From Metridium senile (taxonomy: Eukaryota; Cnidaria; Anthozoa; Actiniaria; Metridiidae), in contig OX459105.1 of the NCBI GenBank assembly GCA_949775045.1, positions 3,834,556 to 3,898,555 of the forward strand: 64,000 nt of DNA, given 5' to 3'. Each line of letters starts with the position of its first letter. Position 1 is the stretch's first letter. Made by a program: the position numbers and the translations under genes. This document shows positions 12,701 to 27,700 of the stretch, piece by piece. Below the pieces are notes generated by a model. That model did no database searches and was not told where the DNA came from. It saw nothing but the letters and a program-made list of their open reading frames with translations.

Positions 12701-15700
12701 ACAGTGAGCTTGGGCTACCTGTGGTCAGATATGGGCGTTCTCGATCGCTGATTGCGCTCATCAAGATCTTTTAAAAAAATTCACTGTCGCAACAGCAGGC
12801 ACATATGACGCATCCGTTCATATTTATTTGTTGTCAAACGCAATGATGGGAAATATTCTATATAAGCACACATTATATTCCTTTTCAGATAAATGCAAGA
12901 TGCCAGTTGGTATTGAAGACGGAAGGATTCAACCTGGTCAGCTGTCTGCCTCATCATTCTACAATCATCACTATCTTCCAAATAAAGGACGTCTCAATGT
13001 CCACTACTCGTGGGGAGCACGGTCATCTAACAGAAACCAATGGCTTCAGGTAACCCATAATAATATTAATAATATACACCCTTTCCGAGAACAAGCACAG
13101 TGCTAGTGGCGCAAAGGATCATGGATCAGTTCAGAAACTAAATGTGCATTCAGAACGCCTTTCTTGTTGTTTGATAAGTCAGAATGGACATTTCTCAATA
13201 ACATGTTGACAAGTGTAGCAACGTGGCCATGAAATCCCTGCGTTCTGATAAAGTATGCATAGGTTACCCATAAGCCCTTGCGCTACTAGCTTGTTGGCTT
13301 TTCACTTCACGGGTGACAGAGTTTCTCGGTAAGGGTGTATAAACTTCAGCGAAGTGCGAAAAAGTGATATCTTCACATTGTGAAAATAACATGTTACCAT
13401 CTATTTGTTAATATTTTTAATATTTTTTGATGCATATCTTAATAAAACTTTTGCTAATTCATTTGTCATGAGTTTATATAATAAACAGAACATTACATGG
13501 GCGCTTGGAGATACAGATTTTATATTCTCGTGTTCAAAGATATCTCACTCGTTGGTGCGCCCATGTAACTCTGTGTATATCTCATACAGATCGGACGCAA
13601 ATATTGTATAGTACTTATGAAGCTCCAACACTTGTTCTTTCATATTTTACTAAAAATGATCAAAAGATAAAAGTAAAGCTGGCCGAGAAAATTCAAGTTG
13701 AAACTTATGCAAATCAGGACGAAATCTGTTTGACATTTACAGAACTTGTTACAGACATGATTTCTTTTGTCCAATTCTCAATAATTATTCTTGAATTTAT
13801 AAAAGTATATTCTATTATTTTATTTCTATATTCTATATATTCTTAAAGTATATTTGTTGATATGATTGTTTCTACAGATCGAGTTCCTTCATTCAGTTCG
13901 TGTCAAGGGAGTAGCAACACAAGGTCGATCAAACAGTCACTATTGGGTTACCCAGTACTATTTGACTTACAGTTCTAATGGCAAACACTTTAGACCTTAT
14001 AAATACCCATCAGGAACAAAGGTTGGTATGGTATACCTGTGGTGTGACAAACTGGGAGGGTCTGGTGCTGGTGAAAGCACATTTTTGCTTTCTTAGCCTC
14101 ATTTATTACGCCAGTGCAATTTATTAGCTGTCTTCAAACAAAAGTTGCTTTTTTAAGGAGTCTTTTACGAATTGGTATTGGTTTATAAATTCCTTTAATG
14201 ATTTTCTTTGATTATTATATATGTTGTACATATGTAAAAATTGTTATAGATTTTTAGTTTTTACCAATAAGAGTTCTTGTGAAACATATTTGTTTTAAAA
14301 TAACGCTATAGAAATATATATTGAGTTAAAATCAAAATTCTGTTAAGCGCTCTTGTTCAATAGTTTTTTTTCACAATAACCATAATGCCTTCTATTTTTT
14401 TGGGGTAGCTATTGTAATTCAAATCAAACAAATTGTTTTTTGTTATCTCTCAAAATCAGAAGGATTTATGGTTATGTGAAAGTAAAGCCGGAATTCGCTT
14501 GGTTTTTGTTAATAGCGCTATATTTGAATTAATATTAAAATTAAAGTCTGTTTCTTTAGTATTTCCAAGGCAATTCTGACAGACATAGCAGAGTCTACCA
14601 TGACGTCAAAAGACCATTTGTTGCAAACTACTTGAGGTTCCGCCCTACACGTTGGCGCAGCATGATCTGTATGCGTGTTGAAGTTTATGGATGCTCAACA
14701 GGTAACAAATTATTTTTTTCAGGGGGTGGGGTGCGTAAGTTAAAACAAAAACAAATCTTTTCAAGAGGGTGGGGTGGGTATTTCATTAATCATATAAACA
14801 ACCACTTTCACTAAGGTTGTCCACAATGAAATCGAAAACAATCTTTTTTCAGGGGGTGAGGTCGGTATTCCATTAATCATATATTGTACAGCCACTTTCA
14901 CTAAGGTTGTCCACAATGAAATCGAAAACAATCTTTTTTCAGGGGGGTATAGGGTGGGTATTTAGGTCAAAAGTAAAACTTTTTTTTTTCAGGGGGTGAG
15001 GTTGGTATTTCATTAATCATATATACAGCGACTTTTACTAAGGTTGTCCAAAATCGAAAATCCCCTACTTTCGCATAACCATAATGCCTTCTGTTTTTTT
15101 TTGAAGGTAGAATTAGAACACAAACGCTCACTGTTATGTATTTCTCAACCTTTAAGGCCCGGGCAAACGGCTTCAACATTTGCTTCAACATCCGTTCTAT
15201 TTTGTAGAATGGCAATGTTTAAGTTGTTGCACCCACTCAACCTTATTGAAACGTGTTGAATCGGTGTTGAATTGATGTTGAAAACGTTTATACGCATTTA
15301 AACTTTGCTTCAACATCCATTCAACATTTCTTTTGTTCTGTGAATGTTGAATCGGAGTTGAAGTCGTTTGTCCTGCTCCGTTCAACATTGTTGATTACAC
15401 CCATGCGCATTTAGTGGTCTTTCAAATACATAACACGTTTCAACAATGTTGAAAGGGGTGGCAAACGGTTTCAACATTACCATTCAACAAAATCTAACAG
15501 ATGTTGAAGTAAATGTTGAAACCGTTTGGCCATGCACCTACGTTCAACATCGTTCAACAACTATTCTACAGCGTTCAACAAAATCGAACGAATGTTGAAG
15601 CAAATGTTGAAGCCGTTTGGCCATTCACCTACGTTCAACATCGTTCAACAACCATTCTACAGCGTTCAACAAAATCGAACGAATGTTGAAGTATGTTGAA

Positions 15701-18700
15701 ACCGTTTGGCCACCTACGTTCAACATCGTTCAACAACCATTCTACAGCGTTCAACAAAATCGAACGAATGTTGAAGCAAATGTTGAAGCCGTTTGCTCGG
15801 GCCTTTACTTATTTTTGCTGTATTATTTACAACACAAGCATGTATTTTTATTTGCAGAGACCGTTTGTAATAGAGCACTTGGTCTCCAAAGTGGACGTAT
15901 TAAAGGGTCTAAGATAACTGCATCAACCTACTACAACAATGGTTTAAAGCCAGAATACGGACGTCTGAACAGACGACATGGACAGGGATCATGGTCAGCC
16001 AGGAAAAACAACCACAACCAGTATTTCCAAGTTGATTTTGGTTCTGTGAAGAAAGTAACGCAAGTTGCCACCCAGTCACGTCACAAAGTCCACCAATGGG
16101 TGACGGCGTTCTATCTGTATTATAGTATCGATGGGGCACATTGGGTTCTTTATAAGCAACGTCGTAGTTACACCAGTGAAAGTGTTAAGGTATGTCGAAT
16201 GAATGAATGGATAGATTGATGAATGAATGGATGGATGAATGAATGAAGGGATGGATGGATGAATTAATGAATGAATGGATGAATAAATGAGTTTATGTAT
16301 AAATTAATGTAAGGATTAATGTATAAATGTAAGAATGAATGGATGAATAAATGAATGGGTGGGTGGATAAATGAATGAATGGATGCATGCTTGAATGACA
16401 GTATGAATGAATGAATGTATAATTTAATGAATTCAGTTTAATGGATGGAAGAATGGAAGGATCGATGAAGGGATGAATGGAAAGGCGAATGGATGAATTA
16501 ATGAAGAAATAAATGAACAATCAAAGGAGTCGAGGAAGAAAAGGAAGGAAGGAAATAAGCATGGGAGGAACGAAGGAAAGATCTAAGGAAAAAAGAAGGA
16601 AGGAAGGAAGGAAACAAGAGAGAAAGGAAGAAAAAGAAGGAAGGAAGGAAATAAGTATGGGAGGAACGAAGAAAAGATAGAACTTGAAAGGAAGAAAGAA
16701 GGAAGGAAAGAAGGAAAGAAGAGAGGAAGGAAGGAAACAAGAGAGAAAGGAAGGAAAAGAAAGAAGGAAGGAAATAAGCATGGGAAGAACGAGAAAAGAT
16801 CGAACTTGAAAGGAAGAAAGAAGGAAGGAAAGAAGAGAGGAAGGAAGGAAAGAAGAGAGAAAGGAAGGAAAAGAAGGAAGGAAGGAAATAAGCATGGGAG
16901 GAACGAAGAAAAGATCGAACTTGAAAGGAAGAAAGAAGGAAGGAAGGAAGGAAAGATCTAAGGAAGAAAGAAGGAAGGAAGGAAGGAAAGAAGAGAGGAA
17001 GGAAGGAAAAGAAGGAAGGAAGGAAATAAGCATGGGAGGAACGAAGAAAAGGTCGAACTTGCAAGGAAGAAAGAAGGAAGGAAAGAAGGAAAAAAGAGAG
17101 GAAGGAAGGAAGAGTGACTTGTCTGTACTAACTGCAGGTTGTTTCTATGTATAGACATTTCAAGCCAACCGTGATATCTACACTACTGTCTACAACACTA
17201 TCAATCCACCAATCAAAGCAAGGTTTGTCAAAATCAACCCTCGTGGATGGCGTTCTCACATCTCAATGCGTGCGGAATTCTATGGTTGTACTACTGGTAA
17301 GTTGTCGACAACTTACCGACCGATTTGAATCATATTGTACTTGACTGGCTAGCCTCTCAAACATGTGAACAATCTATTGTATTCTATAGGTAAATTCATT
17401 GGAGGACGAGGGAATTCCACGTTGAATTTCACGAGAGAAATCAATATCGCATGAATCGCGGAGTCCGCGGAGCGATGAGTGGAATTCCCGAGTCCAAAAA
17501 TGAATTTTCCTTGAATCTCATTTCTTCAATTTAAGCTTCAAAAACCAGACGCGCGTGTTCCGCCGTTCCCGCCATGCGATTCAGAAACCGGATGAGAGGG
17601 TATTCCACGCTAAATACCCTCGCATCCGGTTTCGTTCTCAACCAATCAGCGCGCGAGTTTAAATTGAAGTATGAGATTCTAATGTGAACACGAGGCTAGC
17701 CAAACGTCAGCAATAGAAGGATACAGTAATCCGTTTCTGTCGATGACAAGGTTTTTGTGCAACTTTATATTAATTGAAAAATCTAGCTCTAGTCTTCTGC
17801 TCGTTTCAAAACCTATCACCGTACCAACCTAAAACAAGAATTTATTTTGTAATAATAATAGTAATTTAATTCTTCTATAGAGGCGCTTTACAATCTTAAA
17901 GTTAAAAATATGATAGTTAAATATTTACAAAAATACAATATTAATTAATTTTTAAGAAGATTAAAATGTAATATAATATATCTACAGTAATTAAATAAAA
18001 TAAAATCCTTATATACAATACCATAATTTCTTTTCCAGATAAATGTAACCTTCCCCTTGGTATGCAAGACAAGCGAATCAATGTTGATCACATGAAGTCT
18101 TCTACGATGTGGAGTGAGACTTACGCTCCATGGAAGGCAGGCCTAAGTCAACTTTATGGCTGGCTGGCTAAACAACGAAACGGAAACCAATGGATACAGG
18201 TTAGTGATTGACTCACGTCAATTATCATGACGGTGATGTTGGTGATGGTGACAATGATGATGATTATAATGATGATGATTATAACGATGATGAAGATTAT
18301 GATGATGATTATAACGATGATGATTATAACGATGATGATTATAACGATGATTATAACGATGATGATTATAACGATGATGATTATAACGATGATGATTATA
18401 ACGATGATTATAACGATGATGATTATAACGATGATGATTATAACGATGATGATTATAACGATGATGATTATAACGATGATGATTATAACGATGATGATTA
18501 TAACGATGATGATTATAACGATGATGATTATAACGTTGGTGATTATAACGATGGTGATTGTAACGATGATGATTATAACGATGATGATTATAACGATGAT
18601 GATTATAACGATGATGATTATAACGATGATGATTATAACGATGATGATGGTGGTGGCATGGGTGGCCTAGCGGGGATGGCACTGGCATCTCAACGCTGTC

Positions 18701-21700
18701 AGTGGTCCAGGTTCGAGTCCCGGCTCGGGCTCGGATTATATGTGAGTTGAGTTTGTTTGATGTGTTCTTATTTCCTATGCCACGAGGGTTTTTCTCCGGG
18801 TTATCCGGTTTTCCTTCCTCCGCAAAAATGAACATATGAGCCGAGTTGTGTGCAAAATATTAAACGTAGAGGTAGTGAGTGTGAGTGAGTCTCCCCGACT
18901 AGTAGGACGCACTACGTCCAGCTAGAAGATTGAGACGTTAAAAAAAAGATCTATTTATGGTGGTGGTGGTGGTGGTGGTGGTGGTGGTGGTGGTGGTGGT
19001 GGTGGTGGTGGTGGTGGTGGTGGTGGTGGTGGTGGTGGTGGTGGTGGTGGTGGTGGTGGTGGTGGTGGTGGTGGTGGTGGTGGTGGTGGTGGTGGTGGTG
19101 GTGGTGGTGGTGGTGGTGGTGGTGGTGGTGGTGGTGGTGGTGGTGGTGGTGGTGGTGGTGGTGGTGGTGGTGGTGGTGGTGGTGGTGGTGGTGGTGGTGG
19201 TGGTGGTGGTGGTGGTGGTGGTGGTGGTGGTGGTGGTGGTGGTGGTGGTGGTGGTGGTGGTGGTGGTGGTGGTGGTGGTGGTGGTGGTGGTGGTGGTGGT
19301 GGTGGTGGTGGTGGTGGTGGTGGTGGTGGTGGTGGTGGTGGTGGTGGTGGTGGTGGTGGTGGTGGTGGTGGTGGTGGTGGTGGTGGTGGTGGTGGTGGTG
19401 GTGGTGGTGGTGGTGGTGGTGGTGGTGGTGGTGGTGGTGGTGGTGGTGGTGGTGGTGGTGGTGGTGGTGGTGGTGGTGGTGGTGGTGGTGGTGGTGGTGG
19501 TGGTGGTGGTGGTGGTGGTGGTGGCGATCGTGGTGGTGGCGATCGTGGTGCTTTTGGTGGTAGTTATGATAGTGAGGATATTAGAGATGTTGATTGTGAA
19601 TTATGGTGAAAATGACATGTTATGATAATAATGACAATGACAATTATAATTACAATGATGATCGTAATGATAGTTATAATGATGATGATAATGATTATCA
19701 TGATTACAATTATGATCGTAATGATAGTTATAATAATGACAATCATGATTACAATGATAACGATGGTGATGGTGATTATAATGATGACGATAATGACAAT
19801 CATGATTACAATGATAATGATGGTGATGGTGATTATAATGATGACGATAATGACAATCATGATTACAATGATAACGATGGTGATGGTGATTATAATGATG
19901 ACGATAATGACGATCATGATTACAGTGATAATGATGGTGATGGTGATAATAATGACGACGATAATGACAATCATGATTACAATGATAACGATGGTGATGG
20001 TGATTATAATAATGATGATAATGACAATCATGATTACAATGATAATGATGGTGATGGTGATTATAATGACGACGATAATGACAATCATGATTACAATGAT
20101 AATGATGGTGATGGTGATTATAATGATGACGATAATGACAATCGTGATTACAATGATAATGATGGTGATGGTGATTATAATGATGAAGATAATGACAATC
20201 ATGATTACAATGATAATGATGGTGATGGTGATTATAATGATGAAGATAATGACAATCATGATTACAATGATAATGATGGTGATGGTGATTATAATGATGA
20301 CGATAATGACAATCATGATTACAATGATAATGATGGTGATGGTGATTATAATGATGAAGATAATGACAATCATGATTACAATGATAATGATGGTGATGGT
20401 GATTATAATGATGAAGATAATGACAATCATGATTACAATGATAATGATGGTGATGGTGATTATAATGATGAAGATAATGACAATCATGATTACAATGATA
20501 ATGATGGTGATGGTGATTATAATGATGAAGATAATGACAATCATGATTACAATGACGATCGTAATGATAATTACAATGATAGCGATGATGATGATGATAA
20601 CGATGATGATTGTTTTTTCAGGTGGATCTAGAGACACCTACCCGTATTAAAGGTATTGCTACACAAGGTCGACAAAACGCTAACCAGTGGGTCACACAGT
20701 ACAGAGTAGCATATGGCAACTCTCCTACAAAGCTGACCTATTATAGAGGGGTACGTCACACAATACCTTGTCACGCACACTTGTATTACTAATCTATCAG
20801 GCATCAAAGCTTTGACGCGCACGATTGAATATTTTCAAATGCTTCCTTTGATTCTAAATGTTGCAAATTTGTCACACAACACTAAATCAAGTACATTTGT
20901 CAATGTTTTAGTGTGCCTCAAATAGCAATGCAAAATATTGATTGACGTCACTGATTCGTCACACAGCACTCTGTCACGGAATACTTTGTCACGCACGTTT
21001 GGGCTATATACCTTGCGTTATTTACATAATTACTTGTGCGTCACACAATATTTTGTCACGAAATTAGAGGATATATTGCTTGCGTTATTTACACGTTTAC
21101 ATTTACGACACACAATACTTTGTCACGGACGTTTGGGATATATAACGCGTTATTTACACGCTTACTTATACGTCACGCAATACTTTGTCACGTGTGTTTG
21201 GATATATATCTTGCATTATTTACACGTTTACTTATACGTCACACAATACTTTGTCATGCGCGTTTGGATTACGTCACACAATACTTTGTCACGGACGTTT
21301 GGGATATATTCCTTGCGTTATTTACACGTTAAATTATACGTCACACAATACTTTGTCATGCGCGTTTGGATTACGTCACACAATACTTTGTCACGGACGT
21401 TTGGGATATATTCCTTGCGTTATTTACACGTTTACTTATACGTCACACAATACTTTGTCATGCGCGTTTGGATTACGTCACACAATACTTTGTCACGGAC
21501 GTTTGGGATATATATCTTGCGTTATTTACACGTTTACTTATACGTCACACAATACTTTGTCACGCACATTTTTTTGATTGAATTTTCAATTGTATTTGTT
21601 TGTCAAGGTATTTGCTGGTAATACAGATAGAACGTCCCGCGTCTACCATCGCTTCATAAAGCCTTTCAAGGCACGCTATGTCCGTATCCACCCCACTCGC

Positions 21701-24700
21701 TGGTACAGCTATATCACAATGAGATTCGAGCTGTACGGATGTCGACTTAGTAAGTATTAGTATTATTACGCAGGTGATTAAAGAAAATCATTTTATTTGG
21801 TTCGAGAAAATGTTTTATTTTATATAGAAAATACATTTTCTCGAAACCAAATAAATCAAAACCTGTTTGGTTCGAGAGCTTATCTTTCGATAACCACCTA
21901 CAGCGTTGCGCGCTCAAATCAAGAAATATTTCACTATTTATCTATTCACTTCATGTAGATTCGATTTTATCATATGACCCGTATTTTTCCTGGCGCGCGC
22001 TCTTAAGAAAACCTTCGGAAAAAGTCATGTGATAGAGTCTGTACGGCTTTTTTCACCTGGTCCGTACAAACACGTTCGGACCCGCTAATAATAAACATAA
22101 ACTTATAATAAACTTTGTTTCTATAGCGCACTTATCCTATGCTCAAGGCGCTTAAAACATCAAAACATCACAAAAAAATTGGCGCGCGCCGGGCAAAATA
22201 CAAATCATATGATGAAAAACTTATTGACCGAGTTAGGTCGGGCCGTACGGGAAAATATTTGGCTCTTGCATGGTCATTTGTACGGAACTCGCAGCACTCG
22301 GTCCGTACGTCATTGCCGCGAGCCAAATATCTTCCCGTACGGCCCTCCCACTCAGTCAATAGGTACTTAATTATTGGAGTAACCACTAGATACAATCAGT
22401 CGTTTTCGTAGTGATAACGTGACGTTCTATTTTGTCTGTAGGTGCCATGTGTAATGGGGCTATGGTAAAAAAGATTCCTAATAGCAGGATAACAGCCTCG
22501 TCATCAAAAAATTCAAGATATCTACCCTACCGATCACGACTGTCAACCAAACGGTAATCATACTACTTACACCTATTTTCATAATGGTTGTCCAAAAAGA
22601 AATAGTAAAATATTGTTAGGAATTTATTATCACACTGCAAAAACGGCTGAGTAGATACACCTCACTAAATTGAGTTAATCATGCATTCAGGATGACACTT
22701 TATAGTGAGTCAACCCAACTCTATAGTGAGTAAACTCAACTCTAGAGTGAGTAAAAGTGAAGTTAATGAGTTGGGTTAACTCACTATAAAGTGTCATCCT
22801 GAATGCATGATTAACTCAATATAGTGAGGTGTATCTACTCAGCCGTTTTTGCAGTGCATACCAAGTACAATAGCAGTGCACTGGAGAAGAAAATTAGTAA
22901 CTGATCCATGATCCTTTAAGTGGGTGATAAACTTTCTTGGAAAGTGTGTATCAGGCTTGATTATGGTAGCTAAAAGACTATTCAAATATAAACATATATA
23001 TATATATCTATATGTATATGTATGTATCTATATATGTGCTCAATACAAATATGTAGAGCGTTGTAGATTATAGTTAGATTAAAGATAAGACATCACTTTT
23101 CCTGTTACTCGCTCTCACGCTTACGCGATCATGAGATATACTTTAATGCCATTAAAGTCTGTCTGATGATCGCGTCTTGTCTACACCTATTTCAATTAAC
23201 GTTGTCCATCTGGAATGGTTGATCTGAGACCGATAGGAATTGTGGGAGCTTGTTAAACTGCAAATGCATTATTATAATCACGCTTGAATATTAATGTTTA
23301 ATTCTGAAATACTGTTGAAAATCTGTAATTCAGCACCATTCAAGTGTGATTAAAACAATGTATTTGAAATTTAAAGAGCTCCCACAATTCCTATCGGTCT
23401 CAGATCAACCATTCCAGATGGACAACGTTAATTGAAATAGGTGTATAATCTATCTACAATCTATCTGTATCTATATCTAAATATATATATTAACATATAT
23501 AATAAGTTTAGACAAGTATAATTTGTGTTGGTAATCGTTTACTGAGAAACGCCGACACCGTTCTCGTCATTGTATTATAACTGAAGCCACTAACACGCAT
23601 GCTCTATTTTCAGAGATAAACGCGGTTTCGGGGCCTGGGTGCCACGTCACATGAACCGTTACCAATGGTTACAGTTTGATTTCATCCGTCCATCTAAGAT
23701 TGTTCGTATCTCTACACGAGGTCGCGCTGACCAGTATCATTGGGTTACACAATACTGGATGTCTTCTTCATTGGATGGTGTACGGTACATTGAGTACCAG
23801 TTCCGCTCAAGCAGAAAGGTACGAGTTACTGAGGGACTAGGGCCTACTGGGGAAACACTGTGCAAAACAAAAGTGAACTGATCCAGCACACAAATCTGAC
23901 ATTCGTACGGACTCTATAAAACAATATGAGTAGACGACTTTCATCGCTTTTTTCTCAAAATGTAAACAAAACTACAAAAGTTTAAATCAATGGTAGTTTC
24001 ACTATATAACAAAGGTTGTGTACATGGAAATTCAAGCTTATACACCTATTTCAAAAATCGTTGTCGCAGCCGAAGCTACGGTCCACACTCTAAAGCCTGC
24101 AAAGGATGTCGGTTATATGGACTTAATTTGTGATTTATCGCACGTTTTTTAAAGAAATCTACCACAACAAGAACAACTTGTTATGGTCATACAACACAAG
24201 CACGTCTAACCAAAATATGCTATGAATATATCGAGAACAAGAGAAAAAATACCGACATCCTTTGCAGGCTTCAGAGTGTGGACTGTGGCTTTGTTTGCGA
24301 CAACGATTTTTGAAATAGGTGTATATTCAGAGTCCAAATTCCTAACATGGCTGCCATGAAATCCATCTATAGCTATTCAAATTTGTCGCCATGTTTCGAT
24401 TCGGTGTATTGTTTTGTGAATTTGTAAAACTTATTGTACATCGGTTTGTATTTCAGTATTTCAGTGGTAATAATAACCAACACACGGCCAAATCACACTA
24501 CCTGTATCCACCAATCAGAGCACGTTTCGTACGTATCCATCCCCAGAACTGGAGGTCATGGATAGCAATGAGAGTCGAGCTCTACGGATGTAACACTAGT
24601 AAGTAATCAAGTAGTACAATTGCCCTATTTCATTATGACGTCACAATGTGTTTACAGTGGGGGATAGAATCGCCGAAAACAATGGCAATTTCAACTAAAT

Positions 24701-27700
24701 CCGCCTAAATCCACCCGTTTCATGTTACCTAGCAACGCTGTACGATTTGACAAAAGGCGCATTTGCACAGGCCGTGTTCTAAACGAGGAGGGGCTAGGAG
24801 GGGAATGGGTACTAGTTTCTAGAGCTAATGCAATTAATAAATAAACTATATAACATGAAAAAGCACATCAACATATACCATATCACAAACGTCGATGCTA
24901 TTTGGTGTATATATCCATTGCAATAGTCTCTCAAAGGTCCACAAGATTACAAAGGAATGTATATGGTTTAGAGGGACAGCTGTTTCAACATCATCCTCGG
25001 GAACCCAGGGGTATTCTTCTGTCGCTCGTTTCTCGCTTTCACATTATTGGGGAACCTCTTTTAACATTAATGAAACTTGTTGAATCGATGTTGAATTGAT
25101 GTTGAAAGAGTTTAAAAGCGTTTAAACATTGCCATTCAACAAAATCGAACGGGTGTAGAAGCAAATGTTGAAACCGTTTACCCTGGCTTTATTATTTTTG
25201 ATTGACTGCAGCGCAAACTGCCTTTTTCTTGCTGGCATTTCTCACGTCGGTGGGAGAACGAGCATGAAAAGCGCTGTAACTAAACTATTGTGTTAATCTA
25301 CCATCAGATGCTTGTATGATGCCTCTTGGCCTGGAGAGCCAAATCATCCCTTCAGGTAACTTCAGGGCAAGTTCTTACTACAACTACAACTATGGTCCAG
25401 ACCGAGCCCGGCTTAACCAGAGGAGCGGTAATGGCCGTATTGGGGCCTGGTGTCCAAAGCACAAAAATAGACGAGAATGGATCAGTGTTGACCTTGGACG
25501 TACCGCAAAGATCACTGGGATTGGTACCCAGGGTGGATATAATGCTAATTATTACGTCAAGACTTACAGGTAAATCATCATCATAAAGTAGACACCATGC
25601 GCCATCTTGAAAAGTAGCCTGGCCTTTGCATCGAAGCAAGACCAACGTTGAGCTTGCAATGCCACGAGGGGTTTTCTCCGGGTTATCCGGTTTTCAGCAT
25701 GCGAGCAGAGTTGTGTGCTGTAAATATTGAATGTAGTGGTAGTGAGTGTGAGTGAACCTCACGGAAGAGCCCAGACGGGGAGTGATGGTTGTAAAATATT
25801 TATATTTATTTATATTAATGATAGAGACCTTTTAACACCTTGCGAGACAATTATTCACTTGTCTCTATCATTGCAAGTTCAACGTTTGTCTCGCTTCGAT
25901 GCAAATACTCGGCTACCTTTCAAGATGGCGCAGGGAACTGTAAGGGGGACTATTACCATCATTATCGTCCTCGTCACGCACACTATCATTACCAATATCA
26001 TTACATCAACATCATCATTAATTATCCTGGCGTTTTTCCTTTGTAGAGTCTACCACAGTATGGATGGCAAACGTTGGACTCCTAGAAACAGAGTAAGTTT
26101 CACTGTCATTTTCAAAGTAATAAACCAAATCGACTAACGTATTGCTATGTATGTTTCCACCCAATTCAAATCTTTTGGGATATCAGTTCCGTTCGATGTC
26201 ATGTGGAAAATCTTTGTTCCCAGTGTTAATAGAGTTTAATAGAGTTTTTCTGTATCCTCGCAAGCAACCACAGAGAGTCTGTGTTTAGGGGACAACATAA
26301 AAATATGCTTTGCAATTGTCTTCACTTATATAAGAACAGTAGCTCGTTCTCAGTGGCTCCGGAGGGAAAGCGTAAGAAGGGGAAGGCCCAGAGAGACATG
26401 GAGGGACTGGAAAGAAGCTGAACAGATCGCAGCGGACAGGCCAAAGTGGAGGGAGTTGTTTCTCGCCTCATGCTCTGCAAGGAGCTAGGAGAAAAGAAGA
26501 ATATAAGAACAGTAGCTCGTTCTTGGTGTCTCTCCTGTAAGCAGCCTAAAAGACTGAAAGCCTGAAAGGTCTTAGTGGCCGAGCGGTTGTAGCACTCGCC
26601 CGGACAGCCAGAGGTCACGGGTTCAAACCCAGCTGAGACCCGAATGTTTCTTCGGAAAAATTTGGGATTATTTACACTGGACAAAACATACTTGACAAAT
26701 TACATCTATACCGAGTGACAAAAACATTTACCAAAAATTAGCCTGAGACTGTTTTTTGTTTTTAGGTGTTCAATGGTAACTACAACTACTGGTCAGCAGT
26801 AGCCAACAGGTTTATTCCAGCAATCAAAGCACGTTTTATGAAAATCAAGCCTCTAACATGGTATAGATGGCCTTACTTTAGATTTGAACTGTATGGTTGT
26901 TTCTACGGCGGAGGTAAGCTGAGTACAAACTGACATAAAGCTAAATATAATGGGTGTGACAGTGTACAGTGGTACCTCTATTAAGCGGTCAACCTCGGGG
27001 ACTTTCCAAAGTGACTTTCCAAAGTGGCCGCTTAATTGAGGTTGGTCGCTGAAATAGAGGTATAGAATAGGTATAGGAATAGATTTGGGACTTTTTATTA
27101 TGGCCACCTAATAGAGGGTGACCGCTTAATAGAGGTACCACTTTTTTTTTCGTGTTAACATTTGGAATATCTCCCCAGCTAAATACTGCGCATCAAGTGT
27201 TGGTGTCCAAAGTACTCGACGAATCAGAAGCAAGCAGATCACAGCATCATCGCAATACAACAACCATTCACCAGCGAAGATTGCACGTCTTCATTTCAAA
27301 AGACATGGCTCGTACTATGGCGCTTGGATCTCCAAAGTCAATAACGCCAATCAATGGTTGCAGGTACGATAATACCCTCTAATGAAAAAATTTATAACCC
27401 ATGACAGGAAAAAATTGCGCACCAAAACCTGCCTCAGTAGAGTAGGGTACAAATCATTTTTTTCGGTCAGAAAAATCGAAACTAAAACTCAGAAAACTTT
27501 TAAAAATCAATATGCAACAATATTTACAACATGATATCACCATTATCGTCAATAAAATAAAATCATTCTTGAAAATGTAAAGCATCAAATAAACTTTTTT
27601 TAATATGTCTTGGCTCCCCTCCCTCGAAATGATAATTGGTCAGTGCGGGTTTTGCATAGGTTTAGAAGCCATTAGGGACGACGGTCAACTTCACGACTTC

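Noticed and set aside
16293..17158. Ser/Phe/Pro-rich minus-strand frames
   Set aside because: Translations of the GAAGGAAGGA array; no family content.
18957..19625. Open frame coding for a poly-Val protein
   Set aside because: It is a direct reading of the (GGT)n array inside an intron; no start context, no non-repeat content.
19564..20650. Long overlapping frames on both strands (Asp/Asn-rich, Ile-rich, Met/Ile-rich)
   Set aside because: The 57-bp unit is a multiple of three and lacks stops in several frames; these are minisatellite artefacts.
22139..22411. Frames of 60-90 residues in the D4-D5 intron
   Set aside because: They lie in a foldback element and exist on both strands because of the palindrome.
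26572..26645. Functional tRNA gene
   Set aside because: A and B boxes and an acceptor stem are present, but the anticodon arm does not fold well; a SINE head or pseudogene is more likely.
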